Positions 27,620 to 36,981 of a stretch of DNA of 64,000 bases are shown in pieces (the stretch's first letter is position 1; every line of letters starts with the position of its first letter). The stretch comes from Methanolobus mangrovi (GTDB lineage Archaea > Halobacteriota > Methanosarcinia > Methanosarcinales > Methanosarcinaceae), in contig NZ_CP133594.1 in assembly GCF_031312535.1 (NCBI RefSeq), positions 1,488,001 to 1,552,000 of the forward strand, given 5' to 3'. The notes beneath the pieces were generated by a model. It saw only the letters and a program-made list of their open reading frames with translations. It ran no database searches and was not told where the DNA came from. The translations under genes and the position numbers were made by a program.

Positions 27620-29546
27620 GAACTGGTACTACCATAGCTGCAAGTTCACATCTGCAAACTTCAGATGGCTTGTAAAGGATTTCGAGGTTTTCCGCCAGAA
27701 ATCCGATAATGCTACCAGTGAGAACTACCATAATGCTATGGTCTATACAGGATTTGGACTTGAGCCACATGAAACCGTACTATTTTCCTATGTGGCTGCA
27801 GCCCTTGCACTGACAGGAATTCTCATTTTTGACTTTTTTCTTTTCAGGATCACTTCCTTTGAAGCATCCACCAGCAGAGCAGTAGTATTATTGAGCCTGT
27901 TATTTCCATTGGCTGTACTGCTTTACATGAGCGAGTACATCAAGATACATGCAAAGTGGATGAAGGTAAGCTCTCTTGGTGATATACCGGAGATAATCAG
28001 CTACATTGTAATGTCAATGAAACTTGTACCAAACATGGAGGTTGCCATTCGTTTTGCAGCCAGTAATTCCAGCAGGCCCCTTGCAAAGGACCTGAAAAAA
28101 ATGATATGGAACCTGCATGTGAGGGAATACAGAGGAATTGATGACGCAATCCTTGAGTTCTCCAATCTATGGGGAAAGGACAGCGAATATTTCAAAAGGG
28201 CATTGCATCTTATAAAAAGTTCTACGAGCGAACCTGATGAAGCACAGAGAGTCATCACACTCAACAGGTCACTGGACCTTGTACTTGAAAGTACACGCAA
28301 CCTCATGGATAGTTTTGCCTCAAAGCTAAAAACTCCCACCTATGTCCTTTATTCCATATTCATCCTGATACCACTTGCACTTGTAGCCCTGATGCCTGCT
28401 ATAACCGTTGTAGGAATACGTTTTGGTATCGGAACCCTTGTGATAGTATATGATGTGGTGCTTCCACTGCTGACCTTTGCATATGCAGAGTACATACTGA
28501 TGCAACGCCCTGCTGCTTTTATTCCGCAGGACATACCTGAAAGTCATCCGGAACTCACTAACATCAAAAAGAGAAAACAACAGGCTATGCTGCTTTCTTC
28601 AGCTATAGGGATTGTAATATCCTCACTCGGGTACATTTTGATTTACAAAGGGAACCCCTGGAATATAGTATCAACAGCGACGCTGGACGGTATTATTCCT
28701 CCCTCGCTTTTCATGATATGGGGCATTGTATTCGGGGTTGCAGTTTATTTGAATATCAGCTACGCGCCTTACAAGAAGATACGGGATGAAATACGCAGAA
28801 TGGAGAACGAGTTTTCAGATGCACTATTTGTCCTTGGACGGAGAATATCCGAAGGCAGGTCTGCTGAAGAAGCTTTCATCCACACAGCTGCGACCATGCA
28901 GGGTTCAGATATAGCAACTGCATTTGAGAGGATATCACTTAACCTGATGAATATGAGAACAGATATCCATTCCGCGATATTTGACGAGGAATTCGGAGCA
29001 TTCAGGGACATATATTCCGAAAGGATAAAGACTACCATGATGCTTTTCGTTGAAAGTGCACACAAAAGCCATGTCGTGGCAGGTGTTGCCATTGTCAAGC
29101 TTGCAGACCACCTCAAGGAACTCCAGAACGTAGAGTTGAACATAAAACAATCACTCTATGATATGACCTCAACCATGCGTACAACCGCTGCTGTCTTTGC
29201 ACCCCTGATAGCAGGAGTTACAATTGCTCTCTCTGAAGTGATAGCAAAGATCCTCCAGAACATATCAGACAGCATCAATCGTCTCCCTGAAAATGCGTTT
29301 CCAGGTCCCGCACAGATATCACCCGAAAACCTGAACCAGTCCATACCCTCTGACCTTTTCATGTTCGCCATTGGAATATACATTATACTGATAACGGTCA
29401 TACTAATTCGTTTTTCAGGCACTATCGAATTTGGAGGTGACAGGGCACAGTTGCGATATGAGATAGGGCAGATTCTACCAGTTACCATAATAGTCTTTAC
29501 GGTTTCAACCATTTTTTCAAGGGTCATCTTCAGGGGAATGATATGA
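27609..29546 (+). CDS. Type II secretion F-family membrane platform protein (TadC/FlaJ-like)
   Basis: A 645-residue polytopic protein that anchors the preceding ATPase in the membrane. It holds two T2SSF domains: one about 100-215 (SLGDIPEIISYIVMSMKL... FKRALHLIKSS) and one about 400-510 (FSDALFVLGRRISEGRSAEEAF ... TTMMLFVESAH, split here), each followed by hydrophobic helices; about nine membrane segments in all. The TTG start is chosen for AGGTGG five bases upstream, giving an 11-base overlap with the ATPase gene and tight coupling; a longer frame begins at 27555. A T-rich stretch follows the gene. A minimal ATPase/platform pair like this recurs in Methanosarcinales without its pilins next door. 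Confidence 0.88.
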   Translation: MYNENWYYHSCKFTSANFRWLVKDFEVFRQKSDNATSENYHNAMVYTGFGLEPHETVLFSYVAAALALTGILIFDFFLFRITSFEASTSRAVVLLSLLFPLAVLLYMSEYIKIHAKWMKVSSLGDIPEIISYIVMSMKLVPNMEVAIRFAASNSSRPLAKDLKKMIWNLHVREYRGIDDAILEFSNLWGKDSEYFKRALHLIKSSTSEPDEAQRVITLNRSLDLVLESTRNLMDSFASKLKTPTYVLYSIFILIPLALVALMPAITVVGIRFGIGTLVIVYDVVLPLLTFAYAEYILMQRPAAFIPQDIPESHPELTNIKKRKQQAMLLSSAIGIVISSLGYILIYKGNPWNIVSTATLDGIIPPSLFMIWGIVFGVAVYLNISYAPYKKIRDEIRRMENEFSDALFVLGRRISEGRSAEEAFIHTAATMQGSDIATAFERISLNLMNMRTDIHSAIFDEEFGAFRDIYSERIKTTMMLFVESAHKSHVVAGVAIVKLADHLKELQNVELNIKQSLYDMTSTMRTTAAVFAPLIAGVTIALSEVIAKILQNISDSINRLPENAFPGPAQISPENLNQSIPSDLFMFAIGIYIILITVILIRFSGTIEFGGDRAQLRYEIGQILPVTIIVFTVSTIFSRVIFRGMI

Positions 29547-29607
29547 GGGAGTAACTGCCGCAAGATTAAAGGTTGCATAATCCCTTTTTTTTATAGAGGT
29601 GTATCCT

Positions 29608-30171
29608 ATGAAAAAATCAATCGGAGCAAAATCCTTAGCTTACCCGACACCCGCATGGGTTGTTGGAAGCTATGACATGTTTGGGAATGCAAATGTAATG
29701 ACTGCGGCCTGGGGAGGTATCTGCTGCTCAGAACCACCATGCATCAGTGTTTCCATGCGCAAGGCCACTTACACTTATGCCAATATAATGGAGAAAGAAG
29801 CTTTTACCATAAATATCCCCTCTGAAAAATACGTGAAGGAAACAGATTACTTTGGTATGGCAAGTGGAAAGGACGTGGATAAGTTTGAAAAGACAGGACT
29901 TACGGCTGTAAAAAGCGACCTGGTATATGCACCTTACATAGAAGAATTCCCTATTGTACTTGAATGCAAACTTGTACACAGCTTTGAACTGGGACTTCAT
30001 ACGCAGTTCATTGGAGAGATCATAGACATCAAAGCAGATGAGTCAGTACTTGATGAGAATGGGAATCCGGCCATCAGAAAGATAAAACCCATAATTTACT
30101 CACCTGAAAGAAATTATTATGGCGTTGGCGAATTACTTGGCAAGGCATTTTCCATAGGAATGGAGAAATAA
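29608..30171 (+). CDS. Flavin reductase-like FMN-binding protein (flavoredoxin type)
   Basis: A 187-residue member of the flavin-reductase-like split-barrel family that includes flavoredoxin. Typical features are [13 protein letters not shown] at the N-terminus, [21 protein letters not shown], split here as [13 protein letters not shown] (FMN contacts), [11 protein letters not shown] and the C-terminal [15 protein letters not shown]. Such proteins carry electrons between ferredoxin-like donors and acceptors in anaerobes. GAGGTG lies six bases ahead of the chosen ATG; a GTG three codons earlier is unlikely. The ferredoxin gene downstream converges on it and is a possible partner, by proximity only. 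Confidence 0.92.
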   Translation: MKKSIGAKSLAYPTPAWVVGSYDMFGNANVMTAAWGGICCSEPPCISVSMRKATYTYANIMEKEAFTINIPSEKYVKETDYFGMASGKDVDKFEKTGLTAVKSDLVYAPYIEEFPIVLECKLVHSFELGLHTQFIGEIIDIKADESVLDENGNPAIRKIKPIIYSPERNYYGVGELLGKAFSIGMEK

Positions 30172-30196
30172 CTGCGAAACTATGGAATGGCTTTGT

Positions 30197-30382
30197 TCAT
30201 TCCATATATACCAGCGCCTTGTTAGGACATGTTTTTACGCATTCCATACAGAGATCACATTTTTCATGATCCACATTAACAAAACCATTGATCCTGTAAA
30301 GTGCACCATTTGGACAGATGTTCTCGCACTTACCACATTTTCTGCATCCAATGGCCACAATAAAGCCTTCACGCTCTTCCAT
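30197..30382 (-). CDS. 2x[4Fe-4S] ferredoxin-type protein
   Basis: A 61-residue protein made of two [4Fe-4S] motifs: Cys13-16-19-23 (CRKCGKCENIC) and Cys42-45-48-52 (CDLCMECVKTC). Spacing is that of bacterial-type 2x[4Fe-4S] ferredoxins, with a short acidic N-terminus. It is a soluble low-potential electron carrier, one of many in methanogens. The neighbour on the other strand is a flavin reductase; upstream and divergent is a radical SAM enzyme that would need such a reductant. Confidence 0.92.
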   Translation of the reverse strand: MEEREGFIVAIGCRKCGKCENICPNGALYRINGFVNVDHEKCDLCMECVKTCPNKALVYME

Positions 30383-30472
30383 CGGAACTGATTATTGTTT
30401 AGATCGTAAATAATATTTCGGATATAGGACAATAAAATAGCCTTATATACATGCAGGTTATAGGAAACCTGA

Positions 30473-31528
30473 ATGAGTGAAATAATTCAAGGTGAAGCAG
30501 GTTCTTTCTATTCTTTTCTTTCAGATGGCTGCAAACTCTGCCAGCAGGGAGCAAAGATGGTTCTTTTTATTACAGGGATCTGCCCGAAGGATTGTTTCTA
30601 CTGTCCTGTTTCAGACGAGAGGCGTACTGATGCTACGTATGCTAATGAACGAAAGGTCTTTACTGACAAGGATGTACTTGAAGAAGTAAGACAAATGGAT
30701 GCACTTGGAACAGGGATTACCGGTGGAGAGCCGCTTTTAAAAAAGAATTTGGTTATCCATTATATTAAATTACTGAAAACTGAATTCGGGATGAAGCATC
30801 ACATACACATGTATACGTCCATTGCACCAGACAGGAAAATGCTAAATGAACTGGCTGAAGCAGGACTTGATGAAATCAGATTCCACCCTGCAGTGGAACT
30901 GTGGGACAGAATGGATGATACCAGCTATGCAGATTCAATAACCTTTGCAAAAGAACTGGGAATGGAAGTCGGAATTGAGATACCTTCGATCAAGGGTGCT
31001 GAAAATGTGGCACTTTTTGCAGAGAAGGCCGGATGCTTCCTTAACCTTAATGAACTGGAGTTCTCAGACACAAATACTGATGCTATGAAAGCAAAAGGTT
31101 ATACCCTGAGAGATGATGTATCAAATGCAGTTATCGGCTCAGAGGAATATGCAGCTGAAATTGCCCCAGCTTGTGATAAGATACATTTCTGCTCATCAAG
31201 TTACAAAGATGCGGTGCAGCTTCGAAAAAGACTCATACGCATTGCTGAGAATACGGCACGGCCATTTGATGAGATTAGCGAGGACGGCACCATATATTAC
31301 GGACACATCGAATGTGCTGTGAATGAAGATATAAAAACTGCAAGTAATGAACTATTGCAGATGGAAGTTCCGCCTGAAATGATGGAAACCACTGCTGATG
31401 GAATAGATATTGCCGGGTGGATACTGGAGGAAATCGCGGAATCCATCAGGAGTCCGATAAGAAAATTGTACATTCTTGAAAGATATCCTCTCATGGATGG
31501 ATTAATTGTTGAGAAGATACCCCTGTAA
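30473..31528 (+). CDS. Radical SAM protein related to pyruvate formate-lyase activating enzyme (COG2108-like)
   Basis: A 351-residue radical SAM enzyme. The cluster motif is CPKDCFYC (CX3CX2C, about residues 38-45), followed by the glycine-rich SAM contact GITGGEPLL and a beta strand HHIHMYTS. Two earlier cysteines (CKLCQQG, 20-23) and C-terminal CDKIHFCSSSYKD may hold a further metal. This layout fits the archaeal group of uncharacterised proteins related to PflA (COG2108). The substrate is unknown. A TATA-like CTTATATAC about 27 bases ahead of the ATG predicts a nearly leaderless message. A divergent ferredoxin gene could supply electrons. Confidence 0.87.
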   Translation: MSEIIQGEAGSFYSFLSDGCKLCQQGAKMVLFITGICPKDCFYCPVSDERRTDATYANERKVFTDKDVLEEVRQMDALGTGITGGEPLLKKNLVIHYIKLLKTEFGMKHHIHMYTSIAPDRKMLNELAEAGLDEIRFHPAVELWDRMDDTSYADSITFAKELGMEVGIEIPSIKGAENVALFAEKAGCFLNLNELEFSDTNTDAMKAKGYTLRDDVSNAVIGSEEYAAEIAPACDKIHFCSSSYKDAVQLRKRLIRIAENTARPFDEISEDGTIYYGHIECAVNEDIKTASNELLQMEVPPEMMETTADGIDIAGWILEEIAESIRSPIRKLYILERYPLMDGLIVEKIPL

Positions 31529-31634
31529 AAGCTAAAATATATATGGGAGAATGATATAGATGGTACAATTTCCATATCCAATACGGATTTTAAGACTATT
31601 TCAAATAAATAGTTTTATAAGATAAAATAACATA

Positions 31635-31958
31635 TTGAAGAAAGAGGTGTTTGTACTGGAAACGATTGAAGAGCGAGTAAGAGAAAGACTAATAAAATAT
31701 CTTAGTCGCGATGATACTGGTATACGAAAAGTAGTACTGAAATTGTTCCTTAATGGTGGTAAATTCACTACAGGTGACGTGTACGAGCATCTTCATAATA
31801 CGGATTTTGACGTGAGTTACAGAGGCGTCTCCGCAATGGTAGGTCTCATGAACACCAGATTAGGGATACTGAGTATTGATGTTACCGGAGATCACAATAT
31901 ATACTTGCTAAAGGAAGATTACAGGGATATTGTAAGAACCGTTCTTGATAACTACTAA
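31635..31958 (+). CDS. DUF2551-family small protein, start codon uncertain
   Basis: A ~100-residue protein matching DUF2551, a small family of methanogens with a winged-helix-like feel: ETIEERVRERLIKYLSRDDTGIRKVVLKLFL, split here as ERVRERLIKYLSRDD and IRKVVLKLFLNGG, then TTGDVYEHL and VSYRGVSAMVGLMNTRLGIL. The listed TTG is the first conventional start, but it lies upstream of the only good ribosome binding site (GAGGTG, 31644-31649). The codon six bases after that site is CTG at 31656, giving LETIEERV, the likely true N-terminus. A TATA-like TTTATAAG at 31614 also predicts transcription starting after the TTG. It may be a transcriptional regulator. Confidence 0.8.
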   Translation: MKKEVFVLETIEERVRERLIKYLSRDDTGIRKVVLKLFLNGGKFTTGDVYEHLHNTDFDVSYRGVSAMVGLMNTRLGILSIDVTGDHNIYLLKEDYRDIVRTVLDNY

Positions 31959-32033
31959 TATACCCCTACATTCTTTTTCGTATTTGAAAGGTTTCACGAT
32001 TTAAAGAAACTATACTCTACGTAATGCACGGGA

Positions 32034-32915
32034 GTGTCACCCATACTAAGACGTATACCCCGAATATTTTACAAAGGATATGAACGTCTGCTTACGCAGG
32101 AAGTTCTAAATGCAGATGTTCCAAGGCACGTAGCCATTATTATGGACGGAAACCGCAGGTATGCGCGTAAGTTTGGCCAGATGACATCATTTGGGCACCG
32201 CATAGGAGCAAATGTTACTGAAAAAGTTATGGAATGGTCCTCCGAACTTGGAATAGAGTACCTCACAATATACGCTTTTTCGACTGAGAATTTCAACAGG
32301 TCAGACGATGAGAAAGATAAGCTCTTTGACCTTATCAAACTCAAATTTGATGAGATTGTCGTAGATGAAAGAACGCATGAAAGAAAGATGAGAGTTCATG
32401 CCATCGGCGATATCGAGAAATTGCCCGAATCTCTCCGCGATTCCATTAAAAATGTTGAACTTGTAACATCAGTATACGATAAGTTCAACCTCAATGTAGC
32501 AATCGCATACGGAGGCAGACAGGAAATAGTCCAGGCAGTAAGAGAGATTGCCAGTAAAGTTGAATTAGGAGAGCTGGAACCGGAAGATATCAATGAAGAT
32601 ACCATCTCCAATCACCTGTATCCAGCAGGAGGCTCAGCACTGCCTGATGTGGACCTTATCATACGCACAGGAGGAGATGAAAGAGTCTCCAATTTCCTTC
32701 CATGGCAGGCCAATGGAAGCGAATGTGCAGCATATTTCTGTGCACCTTTCTGGCCAGAGTTCCGCAAGATAGATTTCCTTCGCTCCATACGCGTATATCA
32801 GGCCCGTATGAAAGAAAGAAGAATGCATACAACCATTCGTGCTGCACATTTCCTGAAAGCCCTTGGAAAGGCGGAGATCGAAGAAGTAAGACAGCATTCC
32901 AAAGTAAAGAACTGA
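32034..32915 (+). CDS. uppS: Archaeal cis-prenyl diphosphate synthase (UppS)
   Basis: Condenses isopentenyl units in cis onto geranylgeranyl diphosphate to make the long polyprenyl carrier used for archaeal glycosylation. The 293-residue protein has the catalytic-aspartate P-loop HVAIIMDGNRRYARK, the GHRIGANVTEKVMEW segment, TIYAFSTENFNRS, the NVAIAYGGRQEIV stretch and the RTGGDERVSNFLPWQ motif that binds IPP. The long insertion typical of archaeal enzymes is present. The start is GTG with a short leader and no clear ribosome binding site. It is probably monocistronic. Confidence 0.95.
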   Translation: MSPILRRIPRIFYKGYERLLTQEVLNADVPRHVAIIMDGNRRYARKFGQMTSFGHRIGANVTEKVMEWSSELGIEYLTIYAFSTENFNRSDDEKDKLFDLIKLKFDEIVVDERTHERKMRVHAIGDIEKLPESLRDSIKNVELVTSVYDKFNLNVAIAYGGRQEIVQAVREIASKVELGELEPEDINEDTISNHLYPAGGSALPDVDLIIRTGGDERVSNFLPWQANGSECAAYFCAPFWPEFRKIDFLRSIRVYQARMKERRMHTTIRAAHFLKALGKAEIEEVRQHSKVKN

Positions 32916-33050
32916 ACTTTCTTTTGCTTGTTTTTCACTTATAAGCTGCCCTTTAAGTTATAATCATACATCTTGAAGCTGAGAGCTACCCACAGATTAA
33001 AACCTTCAGGAATTAAGAAACAAGCTACCATATAGAGTACAGCGCTCAGT

Positions 33051-33914
33051 TCAGAACAGCTTTTCCACACATTCCTTGAAATCACAGTAGGTACGAGTCT
33101 CTGCAATATTCTGGGGACCTGTAGCAAAAGTTTCCAGCATTGACCTGTAGTACCATTCCTGTTCTTCCTTAGGTGCATTGAACTTGTCCCAGAACCCTTC
33201 CCCTTCCATCCTTATATCGCTGATAAGGTCCCTGATATTGGCGAGCTTGTCTGCACATGAGAGGAGTTTTATCTCCCTGTTTGCCCGTCCCATATATTTG
33301 ACGGTATATTCCTTACGTTCTTTCCAGTTTTGTGCCTTGTTGCCAGTAGCAGGCTGCCTGAGCTCTTCAGGTTCGGTAACAGCATCTACGTAATCAGCAA
33401 TCTGCTGGCCATATTTTCTTAATATTGTTGCAATATCAACGTCAGTATCTTCAACGATGTCATGAAGCAATCCCGCTAAAACAAGTTCATCTGATGCATT
33501 CTCTTTGAGAAGGATGGATGCTACATCCATTAGATGTGATATGTACGGAGTACCTGACTTTCTTACACCATTCTTGTGTTCATGGATGGCAAAAGCAAAT
33601 ACATCAGCAAATTGGAGCAGATCATCCTCTTTTTCTTCCCCATACTTCTCCTCGAGATCATGAAACTGTATCCTGTAGTTTGCCAGCCTCACATGCTCAT
33701 AAACAGTTAGTTCGCCATTGATCTCTGTTAATATCATCCTGTATTGGTCACTGATCCATACCTTCCTGGAAGGTTCCTCGGAGAGGAAATCCACATAGCT
33801 GAATAGTTCAGGTGTTTCTATAGGTTCAGAAACATTACCTGTATGAATGGTAATCCCGTTTCCTTTTTTTTCAGTGTTGTTGCAATGCTGGCTGATAAGC
33901 TCGCGTATTTTCAT
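33051..33914 (-). CDS. HD-domain protein resembling small alarmone (ppGpp) hydrolases
   Basis: A 287-residue protein. The HD domain (about 105-235) holds the full RelA/SpoT hydrolase set: His127 (ISHLMDVA), His151-Asp152 with Glu155-Asp156 (LLHDIVEDTD), and the K/C-AD-K-L-x-N-I-R motif SCADKLANIRDL near 217-228. No synthetase or TGS/ACT domain is present, so it looks like a stand-alone hydrolase (SAH/Mesh1 type) with a ~100-residue N-terminal extension of unknown role. The true substrate could be ppGpp, NADPH or another nucleotide. GGAG lies nine bases before the ATG. It faces uppS and precedes the tRNA-Leu pair. Confidence 0.85.
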   Translation of the reverse strand: MKIRELISQHCNNTEKKGNGITIHTGNVSEPIETPELFSYVDFLSEEPSRKVWISDQYRMILTEINGELTVYEHVRLANYRIQFHDLEEKYGEEKEDDLLQFADVFAFAIHEHKNGVRKSGTPYISHLMDVASILLKENASDELVLAGLLHDIVEDTDVDIATILRKYGQQIADYVDAVTEPEELRQPATGNKAQNWKERKEYTVKYMGRANREIKLLSCADKLANIRDLISDIRMEGEGFWDKFNAPKEEQEWYYRSMLETFATGPQNIAETRTYCDFKECVEKLF

Positions 33915-34178
33915 AATAATAACTCCGTTATTGATCTACATACTAACTTTACAGGTCTTAACCTATATGCTTTGCAGCTATTAGTACATCCTCCCGACAA
34001 AAGAGATCCGATTTCCCTGATTGGGAGAAAACGGTATTCTATAGAGGGTGCACGATAGCATATGAATAGAAAAAGGTATCACTAATAATATCAAATAAAT
34101 CAATCTTGTTCTTTTAAATCATGCTTTTGCATTAATAAAAATAGTAACCACTGAGGAGTATAATTGATTTAAAAAGCT

Positions 34179-34266
34179 TGGTGCGGGAGGTGTGATTCGA
34201 ACACACGAACTCCTACGAGACTAGGCCCTCAACCTAGCGCCTTTGGCCTGGCTGGGCAACCCCCGC
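34179..34266 (-). tRNA. tRNA-Leu (anticodon GAG), copy 2
   Basis: Transcript GCGGGGG...CTCCCGCACCA with one G-U in the acceptor stem. The anticodon loop TTGAGGG within CTAGG/CCTAG gives GAG. A long variable arm and encoded CCA are present. The coding sequence is identical to the copy 74 bases upstream in transcription. Confidence 0.97.
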
Positions 34267-34340
34267 ATAAGATTTGCTGATGGAATTGTTTTAATTAAAG
34301 TGAAAGAATCTTCATTGAAGATGTAACATGTCGGAAAGTA

Positions 34341-34428
34341 TGGTGCGGGAGGTGTGATTCGAACACACGAACTCCTACGAGACTAGGCCCTCAACCTAGC
34401 GCCTTTGGCCTGGCTGGGCAACCCCCGC
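34341..34428 (-). tRNA. tRNA-Leu (anticodon GAG), copy 1
   Basis: Same structure and sequence as the next copy: acceptor GCGGGGG/CTCCCGC, anticodon GAG, class II variable arm, CCA encoded. It lies about 50 bases after the rpoD stop codon and so may be part of the rps13-rpoD transcript, as tRNA-Leu often is in euryarchaea. Confidence 0.97.
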
Positions 34429-34479
34429 ATCATGAAGTACATCCTATAAAGATTAGGAGAGAAAATCTCCTAAACCAAG

Positions 34480-35277
34480 TCAGAGAGACTCTAAAATCTG
34501 CCCCAACTGGCTGGCTTTCTCTCTAATAGTTGTTCCTGCATTTATAATTAACTGTTGAACTGTGTATGAACCATCAGATTCCATGGTGAAAATGAAAGAA
34601 CTTTCATCTTCAGACACCGTAATGGCATCAATTTCACATGCTGATGCACAGAGTTTACAGAGAATACATTTCAGGATATCGTCACCAGATATTTCTGCGC
34701 CGTTTGGACCAAGGTGAATAATGTTTTTCGGACACTCATCCACACATGCACCACACTGGTCACAGTTCTCGAATTTGACAACGGGCATATTCTTGTAGCC
34801 ACAGGCCACGCCTGCCTGCCATTTTGCATGCTGATAACCATAGCCCATGTGAGCGATAGCTTCAAGCACTACCTTCTGGCCTTCTTTCAGATCAATAATA
34901 GGAATATTTTGATCGGCAGCCTGAACTTTTTCATCAGATGACACAAGGTCACCTGAATATACCATTCTCGGACCTTCAGCACTGAGTGTCAGAGATACCT
35001 TGCATGCAGGGCATTCTGAACCATCACATGTGCATTCTTCAACAGGTACGAACTCCTCAATGTCTGTTGTCAAAGGAATAAGGCCAAGCCTTAAAGCTAA
35101 CTGTTCGTCAAAGAGGACAGATGTATTGTTATAGATGTTAACGTCATCTATTGCAAGAGTAGGTACGTCAGAGAGCGATGCTCTCCTTATACCATTTGCA
35201 AAGGCTGCACTTGCGTTTGACAATATAAACTTTGCAGACCTCTCTGACAGCTCAAGTATGTCTACTTCCATTGTCAT
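34480..35277 (-). CDS. rpoD: DNA-directed RNA polymerase subunit D (Rpo3) with two [4Fe-4S] motifs
   Basis: The archaeal counterpart of eukaryotic Rpb3 and bacterial alpha; with subunit L it nucleates polymerase assembly. The 265-residue protein has the dimerisation start FILSNASAAFANGIRRASLSDVPTLAIDDV, cut here as NASAAFANGIRRASL, and an inserted ferredoxin-like domain with Cys172-175-178-182 and Cys204-207-210-214. Both clusters are typical of Methanosarcina subunit D and may link polymerase assembly to redox state. An earlier cysteine group CTCDGSECPAC (82-92) is also present. It is the last protein gene of rps13-rps4-rps11-rpoD, 22 bases after rps11. Confidence 0.97.
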   Translation of the reverse strand: MTMEVDILELSERSAKFILSNASAAFANGIRRASLSDVPTLAIDDVNIYNNTSVLFDEQLALRLGLIPLTTDIEEFVPVEECTCDGSECPACKVSLTLSAEGPRMVYSGDLVSSDEKVQAADQNIPIIDLKEGQKVVLEAIAHMGYGYQHAKWQAGVACGYKNMPVVKFENCDQCGACVDECPKNIIHLGPNGAEISGDDILKCILCKLCASACEIDAITVSEDESSFIFTMESDGSYTVQQLIINAGTTIREKASQLGQILESL

Positions 35278-35299
35278 GAGTTCATATCCATTTATTATT

Positions 35300-35686
<387 letters not shown>

Positions 35687-36247
35687 TTACTCCTCCTTTC
35701 CTGCAATTGCTGAAGCTATCTGTGCTGGCCTTTCAGGATGTGATTCACCAGTGAGTGGTGAATTGCCATAGTAATCAATCAGCATTTCTTCGGTGTGTGA
35801 TATAAGCATGCCAGGAATCGTTGCTTTCTTGCCATCTATTGCAATGTGACCGTGTGTAATGAACTGCCTTGCCTGCTTTGGAGTTCTTGCAAGACCAAGC
35901 CTGTATACCTGAGTCTGCAACCTGCGTTCCAGAATGGTCTCAGTCTGCAATGCAAGAATATCATCAATATTTGCATCGGATGGAAGGATTGAGAATCTTC
36001 TCAGCCTCTCAAGGATCTGGTCAGATTCAGTCTTAAGGTGGCCTGTAAGTTCTGTTTCTGCAGATTCTGCAAGAATCCTACGAGCGTCGCCTCTGTATCT
36101 TCTAAGGATACTGACTGCCTTCCAGAGTTCCTTCTTGTTACGGAGACCGTACTTTTTAAGGAGCTCTACTTCAGTTGCCATCCTGGCTGCCTGCCAAGGA
36201 TGTTTTGGAGTATCGTAACTCTTTCTTTTTTTACCTGGATATCCCAT
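35687..36247 (-). CDS. rps4: 30S ribosomal protein uS4
   Basis: A primary 16S rRNA-binding protein, 186 residues. It starts [19 protein letters not shown], the archaeal form, and carries the S4 RNA-binding domain [19 protein letters not shown]. The C-terminal tail [17 protein letters not shown] is lineage-specific. Part of the rps13 operon, with 13 bases to rps13. Confidence 0.98.
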   Translation of the reverse strand: MGYPGKKRKSYDTPKHPWQAARMATEVELLKKYGLRNKKELWKAVSILRRYRGDARRILAESAETELTGHLKTESDQILERLRRFSILPSDANIDDILALQTETILERRLQTQVYRLGLARTPKQARQFITHGHIAIDGKKATIPGMLISHTEEMLIDYYGNSPLTGESHPERPAQIASAIAGKEE

Positions 36248-36260
36248 GAGATCACCTTAT

Positions 36261-36707
36261 TTACTTCTTCTTGCTTACGCCAATGGTTGAGCCACGTCTT
36301 CCGGTGGACTTTGTCCTCTGACCTCTGACCTTAAGGCCTCTCTCGTGCCTGAGACCACGGTATGCTCTTACCTTCTTCAGGTTGTTGATGTCTTCCCTGA
36401 AGGTCATGATTATGTCCTGACCAAGGTGATGTTTATTTTCACCAGTGATAGGATCTGCACATCTGTTAAGCATCCAGGTTGGGAGTTTATTTTCGAAATC
36501 AGCGATTGCTGCATCGAGCTTTGCAACGTCTTCATCAGGAAGATAACCGATAGTCTGCTTCGGGTCTACTCCTGTGCTTTCGACGATAATTCTTGAGGTT
36601 CTAAGTCCAATACCGCGAATACCTGTCAGCGCATACATTACAGGCTGACTACCCTGAAGGTCAGTATTCATGATACGGACTAAATGTCTTATTTCTTCAT
36701 CTGCCAT
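36261..36707 (-). CDS. rps13: 30S ribosomal protein uS13
   Basis: A 148-residue protein at the top of the small-subunit head, contacting tRNA and the large subunit. Signatures are [29 protein letters not shown] (helix-two-turn-helix) and the basic tail [20 protein letters not shown]. The ATG is chosen because AAGGAGG lies about eight bases upstream; a longer frame would run through the hairpin leader. First gene of the rps13-rps4-rps11-rpoD operon. Confidence 0.98.
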   Translation of the reverse strand: MADEEIRHLVRIMNTDLQGSQPVMYALTGIRGIGLRTSRIIVESTGVDPKQTIGYLPDEDVAKLDAAIADFENKLPTWMLNRCADPITGENKHHLGQDIIMTFREDINNLKKVRAYRGLRHERGLKVRGQRTKSTGRRGSTIGVSKKK

Positions 36708-36824
36708 TATTTTTTCCTCCTTAGGGACGCAAAGCGTCCTGTAGCCTCGGAACAAAGTTCCGACACACCCAATAAAGGGCTAGGCGACTAAAGATTAATA
36801 GAATAATTCACCGTAATATACTAC
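36708..36824 (-). promoter_or_regulatory. rps13 operon promoter and structured leader with two perfect hairpins
   Basis: A TATA-like GTAGTATATTAC at 36813-36824 predicts transcription from about 36790. The ~85-base leader folds into two perfect hairpins: TCGGAAC-TTT-GTTCCGA (36747-36763) and GGACGC-TTT-GCGTCC (36725-36739), in minus-strand sense. The second ends a few bases before the AAGGAGG ribosome binding site. The arrangement suits translational control by a ribosomal protein, by inference. Confidence 0.6.
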
Positions 36825-36981
36825 GTTTCTTATTTACACAATCCATGTAACAGAAAATAGCAATACAAGTGAACATTCCCTATAGGTTAATTACATAAAT
36901 AGTTTCCTGTAAATTGATTTCGAAAGTTATTCTATGAAAACCCACACATCAGGAAGCAGAAAACATACCTAACTTCAACAC

